Of a stretch of DNA of 64,000 nt, positions 11,501 to 21,953 are shown piece after piece. The notes beneath the pieces are model-generated. The model worked only from the letters and a program-made list of their open reading frames with translations, had not been told where the DNA came from and searched no databases. Origin of the DNA: Anagrus nilaparvatae (lineage: Eukaryota; Arthropoda; Insecta; Hymenoptera; Mymaridae); NCBI GenBank assembly GCA_022575985.1, contig JAKSXM010000002.1, positions 17,223,001 through 17,287,000 on the forward strand. The letters run 5' to 3'. The translations under genes were made by a program, and so were the position numbers. Each line of letters starts with the position of its first letter. The first letter of the stretch is position 1.

Positions 11501-13998
11501 AGTAAAAAATTTTTGGAAACTCGAAGCTTGTAAAAAATTATTAAGGCCTTTAAAACTTAATTTCGTCAAAATTTACAATTTTGGCAGCAATTTAAATAAA
11601 TTTAAAATTTGGTCATTTCGGGTCAAAAATTACCAGTAGGTTAATTGACTATAGCGCTGAGAGAAACAGTGATAAAAATATACGGCTTACGTCGTTTGAA
11701 AGGTGACATTTATACTAAAAAAAGTAGATCAACCAGAAGTTTTTTGGTTAATTTTTAAGGTTGTAGCTTTTTATCGAAAATTACCGAAAAACCCTGTTTA
11801 TAAGATTGAGCAAACATGTAAATTTGCGTTTCTAGCCCCAAAATTCCCTTTGGAATGAATGCAGGGCGGTTTGTATGTCTTTACAACATATAAAAGTATG
11901 TTTTCCAGTAAAAATTAGCATTTTAAAACGCTTTTTGGCTTTTGTGAAAATTTGTATAGCTAAAAACTCAAAATTCCCATGTTATTTAAATGGGAAAATT
12001 GATGTGGTTACAGGCACGTGTTTTTGCAAGGCTAAAGCAAAATCCTTGCAACTGGGAACTTTTTATGACCAAAACTTCACAAAAAATCCCGAGGAGCAAA
12101 GTTTTTCCACAAAGTCCAAAAATAGGTCCACTCTAGTGTTCACGCTCGTGTCTAAAGTATTTCGCCCATGGTGCTTACACTATTTTTTGCCCAACTAGGC
12201 GTGGAACGAGTTCAGAAAATTCTTTACACACGAGTTTTACGCCCGGGAGGGCAAAAAAATTTTTTTTGTTTCTTGCAATTTTTCTTATGTTTTTGGCCGT
12301 TTTTCAAAAAAATAAAAATTTCCGAAAATGTTTTTTTTTCATTTTGGGTTTTAGGGTATAAAAAAATTATTATTTTTTTTTTTTAATTTTCAGTAGGTAC
12401 ATATTATTTTGTACTTAAAATTTCATCTAAAACAATTTTTTTTAGTATAGTGCTTCAATTTATTGAATTAGGCTAATTTTTAGCCAAACGTGCACTCTGG
12501 CGCGTGTAGTTCTTATGTATATACCAGGCGCGACTTTATAAAAAAAGGTGACATTTTTAATGCGTTTTTTTAATAATAAATATTGTTAATTTTACGAAAA
12601 AAATCATAAGGACCTTTTTTTTGTAAAATTTTATAGCCATAAAAATTGCTTTCTTGTTAAATCTTCCTATTTTGAGCCGTTTACGAGAAATTTAAAAAAA
12701 AACGAAATTTTTTAAATTTTGGCCACAAATTTAATCGGAAAACGCAAAGTGAGAAAAATGCTTAAATATACTTATACATCCATCCAAGAAAATAATGCAA
12801 CAATGAAACTTTTGATTTAGAATTTTACCAATTTGAATTCTTTCACGACTGTACTATTTCATGTTTTGAGCGAAGCCCGCGCCTCGTATAGAACTTTAGA
12901 ATATAAGTTCAAACAATTTCTTTTTTTTAACTTAGTGACCAGTACTTGTGTTACGAATATTAATTATAAATTGTTTTGAATATTAGCATATTAACTATAC
13001 AAAAATCTTACTAAAAAAATTTGACTTTTTCGATAAAGGTGATTTTTATTAATTTTTTTAAAATTTGAATTAAAAACAAAAAAATTTTTTTAAATAAATT
13101 TGAGGAATTATGAAGGGCAATTTTCGCCTCCTAATTTCTAAAGATCCAATTTTAACTCTCATTAAAAATAAAAAAATTTAGATACAATATTATGTTTTAT
13201 AGATTAGAAAACCATACGAAGAAATGGCAAAAAAAGCAGAAACTTTAGGTGCTCATTCTTTAGGCATCAGCTGTATTAGAATAGGAGAAGATTTAAAACA
13301 GACGGTTTTAGATTTGCAAAGCAATGCCTTTGAATGTATCCACCGAAATGTTAACGAAACAAATGTTGAAATTAATGATTTGGATAAATTATACTACGAT
13401 AGTTTACAAAGAATATATAGTTTAAAAATAGAAGTAAAGAAATGTTATAAAGATTCTACAAGCTTACAAGCTACAAGTGATTATTGTTTAACAACAGTAA
13501 GTACTAATGTTTTCTTCGATTCTTGAGGGTTCTGTTTCAAAAATTTTTAAAGTTTTTCAATAAATTTATTAAATGGGGAAACTACCACATATTATTTATA
13601 TTATTTTTTGAACATTGAAAAAAATGTCACTTACGATAATCGAAATTTTTTTTCAAACTATTAGAAATAAATAATTAATTCAAGTTAAAAGAAATGTTTT
13701 TTTTTTAATTTTCGGTTTTGCAAAAGTTTAAAAATATAGACCCATAAACACCCCAGAATAACTATTAAAAAATTTCTGATTTTGAATTTTTCAGTTACCT
13801 GAGAGAGTCAATTATTTTTCTGAAGAAATTGCAGCTAGAGCAACCTATCACAAGTCGTACATAAATAAGCAAGTGCTTTTACTTCCTGTGGATTTGAGTG
13901 TTTGCAAAGCTGTTTCTGATGTGAAAACTCTTGTGAATAAAGAAATAACTCCTACTCGTATGGCAAACGAATGTTTTCCTTCACTTTTTAAATTATAA
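8530..13998 (+). CDS. Secreted cysteine-containing protein of unknown family, 4 exons
   Basis: The exons are 8530-8577, 8913-9095, 13203-13496 and 13795-13998, all joined in phase 0 with GT/AG borders (donors GTAAGA, GTAAGT, GTAAGT; acceptors AATAG, TATAG, TTCAG). The predicted product is 242 residues. Residues 1-20 (MKLLSCFIFAVALWNSYAKA) form a signal peptide with a likely AKA/ED cleavage site, so the mature protein of about 222 residues is probably exported. The mature part is charged and rich in predicted helix, with six cysteines (101, 122, 158, 172, 212, 235; possibly three disulphides) and one N-glycosylation sequon (NET, 128). There is no transmembrane segment after the signal. I do not recognise the family. 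A helical, multi-cysteine insect secreted protein of DUF725 type is one untested possibility. The start is fixed by the signal peptide and TATA spacing. Intron 2 is 4.1 kb, swollen by transposons. Reading frames are intact, so the gene appears functional. Confidence 0.85.
9974..10939 (-). mobile_element. 5'-truncated non-LTR retrotransposon (CR1/Jockey-like)
   Basis: On the - strand it runs from a C-terminal reverse transcriptase region to a 3' tail of TAAGA-type repeats (TATCT on the - strand) at 9975-9995. It is flanked by the direct repeat CAAAATTT (9966-9973 and 10940-10947), as expected for target-primed insertion. The insertion splits the arm of an older foldback: the arm sequence GGTACCAAAATTT resumes after the LINE as AAAATTTGCTTTCTCAG. 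Confidence 0.75.
10343..10935 (-). pseudogene. LINE reverse transcriptase C-terminal fragment
   Basis: Reading on the - strand gives ITAICKKVNRVLYTLRF, then ALAVPHMDYCSVVYLDCS, LQRLNNSCLRYIFGVRR, HITPYRERLGWL, and a conserved tail, VKGWNSLPTTIRFLPSI. This is the post-polymerase C-terminal region of CR1/Jockey-type LINE ORF2, which ends at 10343. The polymerase catalytic motifs and the endonuclease are missing because the copy is 5'-truncated. The frame is open from the truncation point apart from one TGA where a Trp is expected near 10933. That suggests a fairly young but dead copy. Confidence 0.8.
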
Positions 13999-14319
13999 AC
14001 CCAGCACTGAAAACTCAGATTTACTTCCTGATATATCGGATGCAAAATTACCAAATTTTTTGGATAATATGAAATTGGAGTAAGACAAAATAAGTAAGAG
14101 TTTTTAATTATTTCAAAAATTTTAAGCTCAATATTTGAAGCTATTGAGTTATTAATGATATGCATATCAATGCAGTAGTTCTTAGAAAATAAGAAAATTA
14201 AATTCTGTAAATACTTTTTCTTTTTTGTATGAAATTTGAAACTAAATTAGTCGGAATTTAAATTTTACATTTTATTTATCTTTAGTTATTTAATAATATA
14301 TTCTTTTTATCTAATGTGC

Positions 14320-14325
14320 AATAAA
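14320..14325 (+). terminator. Polyadenylation signal of the secreted-protein gene
   Basis: AATAAA lies 322 bp after the stop codon and overlaps further AATAAA-like hexamers (to about 14341). No later gene intervenes. The true cleavage site cannot be told from sequence alone. Confidence 0.5.
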
Positions 14326-14489
14326 TAAAATATTAATAAAATAAGCAATTTTGTTGTTTTATTTTAATTACATAAAAACCAGTTAATAACATTGCTAGAA
14401 ATTAAGTAGATGTCTATAAAATTTACTTGTGTTTCTGATCAATATTATTGAAACTTACTAGGAGAGACTGCTATCTTTTAACCAAATTA

Positions 14490-14985
14490 CATAATATGGT
14501 TATGGATCGATTTATTATGTTGAAAAAACACCCCTGGACGCCATTTTTTTTAATAGAGAAAAAAGTGAACAAAGATGAGTTAAACAGAAAAAAATGAACA
14601 AAAAAAGTTGAACATATAGGAATTTTTGAATCAAAAAAATTTTTATGTTCCATTTTATTTGTTAAAAAATTCCTATGTTCAACTTTTTTTGTTTATTTTT
14701 TTCTGTTCAACTCATCTTTTTTCACTTTTTTTTCTGGTAAAAAAAATGGCGCCCACCTCTGATACTCTCCAATAGGCCTATTGGTCTTAGAAGTGTAGGA
14801 CTCAATATTATCAAATAGGGTATTTTTTTATAATATTCAATACAACGCTGCAATTTCGCAAGTTACCAAGACACTTCTGGAAGGTCTCATGTTTTGGTGT
14901 AAGTATCACCTTCTAAGCCCCGCAAACCGCATTTTTTAAAGAAATTAATATCTATTTGTTCAACAAGGGGAAAAAATAGGATTTA
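14490..14985. mobile_element. Half copy of the foldback family with a hairpin MITE inserted
   Basis: ATCGATTTATTATGTTGAAA and, further on, AACGCTGCAATTTCGCAAGT with ACACTTCTGG match the left half of the family seen at 55771-57165, 37489-38316 and 31255-32560. At 14539-14751 sits a separate 213-bp hairpin. Its arms of about 95 bp are nearly perfect (CGCCATTTTTT against AAAAAATGGCG; CCTATGTTCAACTTTTTTTG on the right). Confidence 0.6.
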
Positions 14986-15225
14986 GCTGTCAATGCAGCA
15001 AATACTATTCTGTATTTAATTCACGTGAATTAGTGAAATATGAAAAAAATGATTTGAATGAAACAAAATAAATTTTTATTTCACAAACTGCCATAACCAT
15101 TTATTATAACCTATTTTATTTATTTTTCTAATAAATAAATAAATATTTTTTAATTTATGCTGGTTTAAGTATTAATAAGAATAAAATATAAAAATAAGAT
15201 TCAACTGAAATTGAAAATTGTTTAT

Positions 15226-16651
15226 CGGTAGTTCTTAGCTATTTTTACCCAAGTCTGAGGTCGATGTCTTGGATTTAGAAAATACTATTTGCGCTGTATT
15301 TGGTATGTAAAAATATGGTTACTGGCCAATTTTTAAGGCTCTAGGTGGCTTGGTTGCGATTTGGCAGCTGTTTTTCCAATTTTGATTTTTTTCGAATTCT
15401 CAGCCACCCGTTTGCTTTTTATTTTCTGGACGCCCTAAATAAACCTAAAAAATATTTTCTATATAAAGGTGGGTAGTAAAAATTCCTGCCCAATCCGAAT
15501 CTGACCATATTTTTTCGGAAAAACCTCAGGAAAAGCCGGAAAATCGGAAAAACTAAAGGAAACTGGAAAATACAAATTTCTCAAAAAGCGTCACTTTCTT
15601 TTTTTTTTGTTATTTTTTTTACATGTGTTTTCCCATACTTTTCATGCTGGTAACCTCCTTTTTTGACCCATTTGCCTTTTAAGTACTTAAAAATCAATTT
15701 TAGGCTCAAAAAAATGATTTTAAAAATTGTTCATTTTCCGAATTTTCCAATTTTATCGCTTTTCCTGATAGAAAATGAAAAATCTGACTTGATTTTCGGA
15801 TTCCTCGGGAAATTTTACATTGAAAACCTTCTTGGGTAAAATTTTAGAGGTCTTTATGACGCTGTAAAAAAAAGAAAAACAAAATAACCTGCTAAAATCA
15901 AACATAATTAAACATAATTAAACTTTGCTATTTTTTATTTTATTATATTATTTTATTTTATTAGTTTATTTTTTTGATTTTAGCAGGTTATTTTGTTTTT
16001 CTTTTTTTCTTGCGTCACAAAGGCCTCTAAAATTTTACCCAAGAAGGTTTTCAATGTAAAATTTCCCGAGGAATCCGAAAATCAAGTCAGATTTTTCATT
16101 TTCTATCAGGAAAAGCGAGAAAATTAGAAAATTCGGAAAATGAACCATTTTTAAAATCATTTTTTTGAGCCTAAAATTGATTTTTAAGTACTTAAAAGGC
16201 AAATGGGTCAAAAAAGGAGGTTACCAGCATGAAAAGTATGGGAAAACACATGTAAAAAAAATTTAAAAAAAAAAAAAAAAAAGTGACGCTTTTTGAGAAA
16301 TTTGTATTTTCCAGTTTCCTTTAGTTTTTCCGATTTTCCGGGTTTTCCTGAGGTTTTTCCGAAAAAATATGGTCAGATTCGGATTGGGCGGGAATTTTTA
16401 CTACCCACCTGTATATAGAAAATATTTTTTAGGCTTATTTAGGGCGTCCAGAAAATAAAAAGCAAACGGGTGGCTGAGAATTCGAAAAAAATCAAAATTG
16501 GAAAAACAGCTGCCAAATCGCAACCAAGCCACCTAGAGCCTTAAAAATTGGCCAATAACCATATTTTTACATACCAAACACAGTGTAATTGGTATTTTTT
16601 AAATCCAAGACATTGACCTCAGACTTGGGTAAAAATAGCTAAGAACTACCG
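15226..16651. mobile_element. 1.43-kb near-perfect palindrome
   Basis: Two arms of about 677 bp (15226-15902 and 15974-16651) are close to identical in inverse orientation around a loop of about 70 bp. The outer ends are CGGTAGTTCTTAGC and GCTAAGAACTACCG. The inner ends are AACCTGCTAAAATCAAA and its complement. TTAT borders both outer ends (15222-15225, 16652-16655) and may be a short target duplication. There is no coding capacity. The similarity between arms is the highest of any inverted repeat in the window. Confidence 0.85.
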
Positions 16652-17397
16652 TTATATGAGTTCTTATCCGATTATTGGCTGTTGGTAAGTGTGCGGTTAT
16701 TAGGTTTAAATAGTTTAAAAACGATTGGTTATGAAAAGAATTAATTAATTTTTTTACAAATTTATAACCATAAAATTTTTTGATATTTATTTTGAAGGTC
16801 GTTATTAAATAATGCAATTCGTAGATAAAAAATTGAAACATGCCAAAAAAAAAAGACAATACAAAAATTTCAGAAATAAGATTTAAACTTGCAATATAAG
16901 ATAAGGATTTATATCAAAAGCAACAACGGTGAATTACAAAAGGAAGTGAAAAAAATTGGAATTTTTGGTTCTTAGTTCTTTATAATAAATGAAAAATATA
17001 ATTTGATATAAATGATTTCTTAAAAAAATGTTACTTTTTTTATTAAAATGTCTTACTATTTTTGTAAATATTAGAGTTTTAATAATTCCAACTTACTTGT
17101 TAATTTGTTTTATTTTCATGATTTGACTAATTTTTTACAAAATATGAAGGTAAATAATACGCAAAATCTAATGGCACGAAAAAATTTTCCGCGTAAATAA
17201 TAGGCATTTTTTAGTTAATCTATCAACTAATTTCCAAAAATAAAAATTAATTACAAAAAATGTGTATTCATTAATACTTAAGCGCTTTTTGAAATTTGGT
17301 CACTAATTGGTTCAATCACCCTATAACAATGCTGTTACCCTAAAATATTTAGATTTGCCGACCACCCTAATTGCAAGACTATCATAATAGTCATAAT

Positions 17398-17850
17398 ACT
17401 ATAGTCAATATACAGAGGGGGGGGTGGTAGTTACAGGCACTCGCCAGATTTGATTTAATATAGGTTTTTTGGGTCGCTGATTATGAATTTCTAACTTAAA
17501 CAAACTGGGACTTCATCCTTAAATCTAGCTAGATTAGCGAATGTAGCGTAAATACTTTTTTTCAAGGTTATTTTTTGCTGATTTAAGGGCAAAGCCTAAT
17601 CTTTTATAGAAAATATACCTCAATATTTGTGGTTAGTGACCCAAAAAATCCTAGACCAAATCTGATGATATACAGTGTAAAGGTAGCAAAAATACCCCTT
17701 TTTGGGGGTAGTTTTTGTTGATTTACGGGTGAATCCCTAATTTCTTAAGTATATGACCACGAAATTCGTGATCAGTGACCCAAAAAACTTATTCTAGACC
17801 AAATCTGGTGAGGGCTGGAAAGTCAACCAAACTTGTATATTGACTGGAGT
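17398..17850. mobile_element. MITE related to the MULE transposon at 21954-23966
   Basis: The inverted ends ACTATAGTCAATATACA and TGTATATTGACTGGAGT share the CCAGTCAATA core with the transposase-bearing element downstream. The interior has G-runs at the left and three spaced copies of a module like GGGTCGCTGATTATGAATTT or its inverse (GTGACCCAAAAAA). It is probably mobilised in trans by the MULE family. No coding sequence. Confidence 0.6.
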
Positions 17851-18385
17851 ATAACGATTTACAAGAAAGAATATAGTATAATTTATTACTAGAAAAGAAA
17901 AAGTATCCGGGCCAAAGACTATTTTATCCTTTATTTCATTTATGTAAGGGTTTTTTATTAATTAATGTATTTATCAATGCTTTACATTTTAAAATATTAT
18001 TTAAAATTTAAAAGATATAATTAAAATTACAAATATATTGACATCAATTATTATTATTTTGCAGAATTTATAATTTTTTACAATTAATTCAATTAACCTA
18101 GTCAAGAAATCGATTTTAAAAGGGTTTTATCGAATTTTAAGTTTTCATTTTATTTATTCATTCATTCGTATAACGCGAAAAAAGTTTGCTTATAAGGGAA
18201 GCAAGTTCAGCCTGTTTTTCTAATAAAATCTAACCTAAAATTAGGAACTCACATATCACATTGTCAATTACTAATTTCCTTCGACTCACGTATTTTTAAC
18301 CTAAAATTGCATGCTTTCACGTGTTTTCACGCTTATATTTCACTGAAAACAGCGTGAATTAAATACAGAATAGGACTGCCGGTTT

Positions 18386-21335
18386 CATTTTTAATGGTTA
18401 GAATTTTTCAAATTGATCGGAAATCAAGTTCCAATCATCAAGTTCAAATTTTTTCATGTCAGTTTGACTCAAGAAAAAATTTTGAGATATGAAATTCAAA
18501 TAACCGCTCACAATCATTATTTTATTCTGCCAAAATTAACCAAAATTAACTTATAAATAAAAAGGATATAGTATGATTTTTATCATTAAAATTGACAAAC
18601 ACAAAAAATTAATTTATAAGTTGATTAGAATAAAAAAATATTTTGATCCGGCGTTTTAATCTGAACCTGAAAATATCAAGTAATAAAAATATATAATAAT
18701 AAAATCGTAACCGATCATCAATTTCCGCATTAATAACATTGAAATTCATTCGAGATATCAAGAAGTATAAAAAAATAAATAAATAAACGACCTTTTTATT
18801 TATTGATTATTATTTATAAAATATTATACATCTTATTATCAATATCATCAAAAACAATAACAATTATTAATTAATAGTTTATAAATATCTTCATGTTTTA
18901 AATTTAATTATGATTTAATTAGATAACTATTTTTATTTTTCTGTTTATATTTAAGTAGAGTTGATCATTTTTATTCATTGATTGATTTATGCAAAAATTG
19001 TGAATATTTTGGTACTACAGGTTTTGAATTTTTATTGGGCTGTTTGATAATTGTTTGGATCACTTCAAAATTTAAACAGATTATTAACAAAATACGAGGG
19101 GGTTAATACAAGAAGGGAAAATTTTGTAAATATATTTTTTTTAACTTCATAGACAAACTGAAAAAAAATGCAAAATATAATTTTTTGAAAAAATTGTCAA
19201 TTTTCTTTAATTTAATTCAGCTGTCTCCAACTTTTAAATTGAAAAAAAATCAATAAAAATCTTATTTTAAACCTGCAAATGATTTTTATTGAAAGAAAGG
19301 AATAAGTGAAAAAAAAGATCTCAAAAAGTCATAAAAAAAAAAAAACAAATTTCAAAACATTATTGAGAAACGAAAAAACAAATTAAAGTTTTATTTACCC
19401 TTTTTTTACAAGCTTACATAAGTTTTAAAAAAAACAGAAAATACAAAACTTTGTTTAACGAGTCTTTCAAGTACTAAAATAGAATAATTTAAATATTTAA
19501 ATTTTAATTTAAATGTATTGGTACGTGTACAGATATTAAATCGTGTATATGAGGAAGTATATGCTAACGAGGCCCTTTTTTTAAAGATAAAGGATAAAGA
19601 AAGAAAAAAGCTGACAAGCAGTTATTTTTATTACTTTATTTTTTAAATATAACAGCAAATTATAGCTTGGTGAACCAAGGGACAAATTGTAGGATATGAC
19701 CTTGCTTTTAGCATCCAAAAGTTGTACATTGTTTTTTATCAAAAGTAAAAGCAATTTAGGATAGAGCACCTACTTCGTAGTTACTGTAATGCAGTTAAAA
19801 CTTCATAAAATTTTTAACATCCTCTTTAATGACAGCAATAAATGGTCAACCTTTTTAAAAAAAGTTTAACTAGTAAATTTTTAGATATTTTTTAGCATTA
19901 ATTCATTTGGTAATCCACCCTAAATCCTTGTATCGTAAAAATTAAAAAAATTTAAATTTTGTGATATAATTTTATCGTTCTAGGTTAATGACTGATAAAT
20001 GTTTTATTACACTCTTATAAATTTTGCTTTTTTTGCAAATAATGTGCTTGTATCTACTACATTTAATTGAAAAAATTTTAAGTTTTTTTATTCTATTCGA
20101 AATAATTAGAAATTGCTTTCAAATATTATAAAAATTATTAAAAATCATAAACAAGTAATCGAGTGGACAACTGAAATATTAAAACATTGAGATTTTTCGA
20201 TGAAAAAAATCTAGAATGCTTGAAACTGAAAAGGTATTTGAATTTCACTTGGTAAAAGGAACTGACCTCACTCTGTTTTATTTACTGCGTACTTATGCCT
20301 CATAAATCCAGTATCTGAGAGTTCATTAGAAATAAAACAAACAAGAAAACAGTTTTGCAATTTCTTTAATTTATTTACGTATGGGATCAGTCCGTTAAGG
20401 ATAGAGCAAATATATATGAGTAATATTTATTAATTTTTTGAAAAACAGAGAAATTTCGGACCTAAGAATATTAATCTAAACTTATTCTAGGAAAAATTAC
20501 TATGACCTTTTTTGCTCAAACTCATTTTAAAAAACAGATTCTTTTTTTATGACAAAATTTTGTGCTTTTTGGAATAACAAAATTAAGGAAACGTACTGAA
20601 AATCTTTTAAATTTTCACCCAAATAAAAATATTAGTGTGAATGAACTGATCCAAATCGAAATTGAAAAACCATAATTTAAATTACTTAAATTTTAATTAA
20701 CTATAATAATTTTTTTCAAAAATCACTAAACATTCTCATATATCTGAATTATTAGAAAAATGAAATCTAATATAAATGATATATTTGTTAATATAAATGA
20801 TACATAAGCTTTGATTTTAGTTAAGAAAATATATAAAAATAAAAAAATTTTTATAACATAAAATATGTACACTAAAATAAAGAAATGTTTTAAGTTTATA
20901 ATAGAATAAAGAAATAAAAGAAAAACAAGAAAATCACGTAAATAATAAATTAGATACTTTAATCCATGAAAGCATGTATTATTTGAAAAGTTTTTTAGAT
21001 ACAAATTTTAAGTATAAACTGTATTTCTTTCTATAAAATATATAAATTTTTTTGTTAAGTTTTCTTTATTTCTTTTTTTTTTGTTTTAAAAAAAGCTAAA
21101 TAACTTTTATGGAACTTTTTGGTTAAATACTAATAATTGTAATTAGTAAATTAAAATAAATAAAACTTCAAAATATTTATTGTTAAATACTTAAAGCAAT
21201 TAACTGGGAAATTTTTTCCAAATTACACCAAAAAAAAGGCGGAAATAGCTGCTGAGTCTGAATAAATTTCTCTTTGATCAATCAAATTAAGTTTGGAAAA
21301 GATGCTGCTCATAAAGCTTTAGAACATTTAAAAAA
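18386..21335. other. AT-rich spacer
   Basis: No gene, splice-flanked exon or long repeat was recognised. The sequence is homopolymer-rich. Short open stretches here have low-complexity F/I/L/K/N composition and are not credible proteins. Confidence 0.5.
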
Positions 21336-21944
21336 CTTATGACCGGTTTGTGTAACTACACAACCAACGAGCATGGAACATGTTCACTAATAACTAACAT
21401 TGATAATAAAGTATCTATTCTGTTCATAATATCAATATTTATATCCAAGTATTTCTGCACTAAAGTTCTTTAGAGACTTCTGCACCAATGGTCCCTAAGT
21501 ACTTCTGCACCAAAGGTCTTTAGGGACTTCTGCACCATAGGTCCCTAGGTACTTCTGAACCAATGCTCCCTAGGTGCTTCTGCACCAAAGGTCTTTAGAG
21601 ACTTCTGCACCCTAGGTACTTCTGCACCAAAGGTCTTTAGGGACTTCTGCACCATAGGTCTCTAGGTACTTCTACACCAATGCTTCCTAAGTACTTCTGC
21701 ACCATAGGTCCCTAGGTACTTCTGCACCAATGCTCCCTAAGTACTTCTGCACCAAAGGTCCCTAAATCGAAAATATTCCCAAGTCCCATTTGACCCCCCC
21801 CCTCTTAAAAAGGACAAATTTGACCCCCCCTTAAAAAAGACAAATTTGACTCCCCCCTTAAAAAGGACATATTTGACCCCCCCCCCTTAATTATCCAGTT
21901 TTGAAGTACCCCCTCCCTATAAACATGTTCCATGTTAATATATT
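21336..21944 (+). mobile_element. Minisatellite-bearing subterminal-inverted-repeat element, copy B
   Basis: It starts with GACCGGTTTGTGTAACTACA, has CATGGAACATGTT at 21372-21384 and ends with AACATGTTCCATG at 21922-21934. The middle is a minisatellite (about 21450-21770) of units like GTACTTCTGCACCAAAGGTC, followed by short repeats of CCCCCTTAAAAAGGACAAA. It lies 10 bp before the MULE transposon. Same family as 3782, 31953 and 33736, but with a different minisatellite unit. Confidence 0.7.
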
Positions 21945-21953
21945 AACAAGCAT

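Larger units (their letters stand above)
9235..12755. mobile_element. Nested inverted-repeat elements inside intron 2
   Basis: Outer arms lie at about 9235-9665 and 12250-12755, matching for example at AGGTACATATTATTTTGTAC against GTACCTACTGAAA. Between them is an inner foldback (about 9654-10995) split by a LINE at 9974-10939, and a second inner foldback (about 11020-12250). Within the second, the arms around GCCCTGCATTCATTCCAAAG and its complement are close to identical. The second inner foldback belongs to the same family as 55771-57165. The whole nest lies between clean splice sites of the host gene. Confidence 0.7.
14990..18385. mobile_element. Possible 3.4-kb element with distant inverted ends
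   Basis: The left segment TACTATTCTGTATTTAATTC (15003-15022) is repeated in inverse orientation at about 18354-18374 (GAATTAAATACAGAATAG), with GTGAAATA on the inner side of each. The interval holds the palindrome at 15226-16651 and the MITE at 17398-17850. This could be one transposon with insertions or two separate inverted fragments. Confidence 0.4.

Noticed and set aside
11875..12386. Open frames of 107 and 72 codons in the intron
   Set aside because: They lie in the arm of a foldback element whose other copies do not keep the frame open.
13848..14165. Minus-strand open frame of 105 codons
   Set aside because: It is the antisense shadow of the last exon of the secreted-protein gene.
15226..16651. 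CRISPR or tandem-array interpretation of repeated segments
   Set aside because: The repeats are two long inverted arms without regular short spacers, and the window is eukaryotic.
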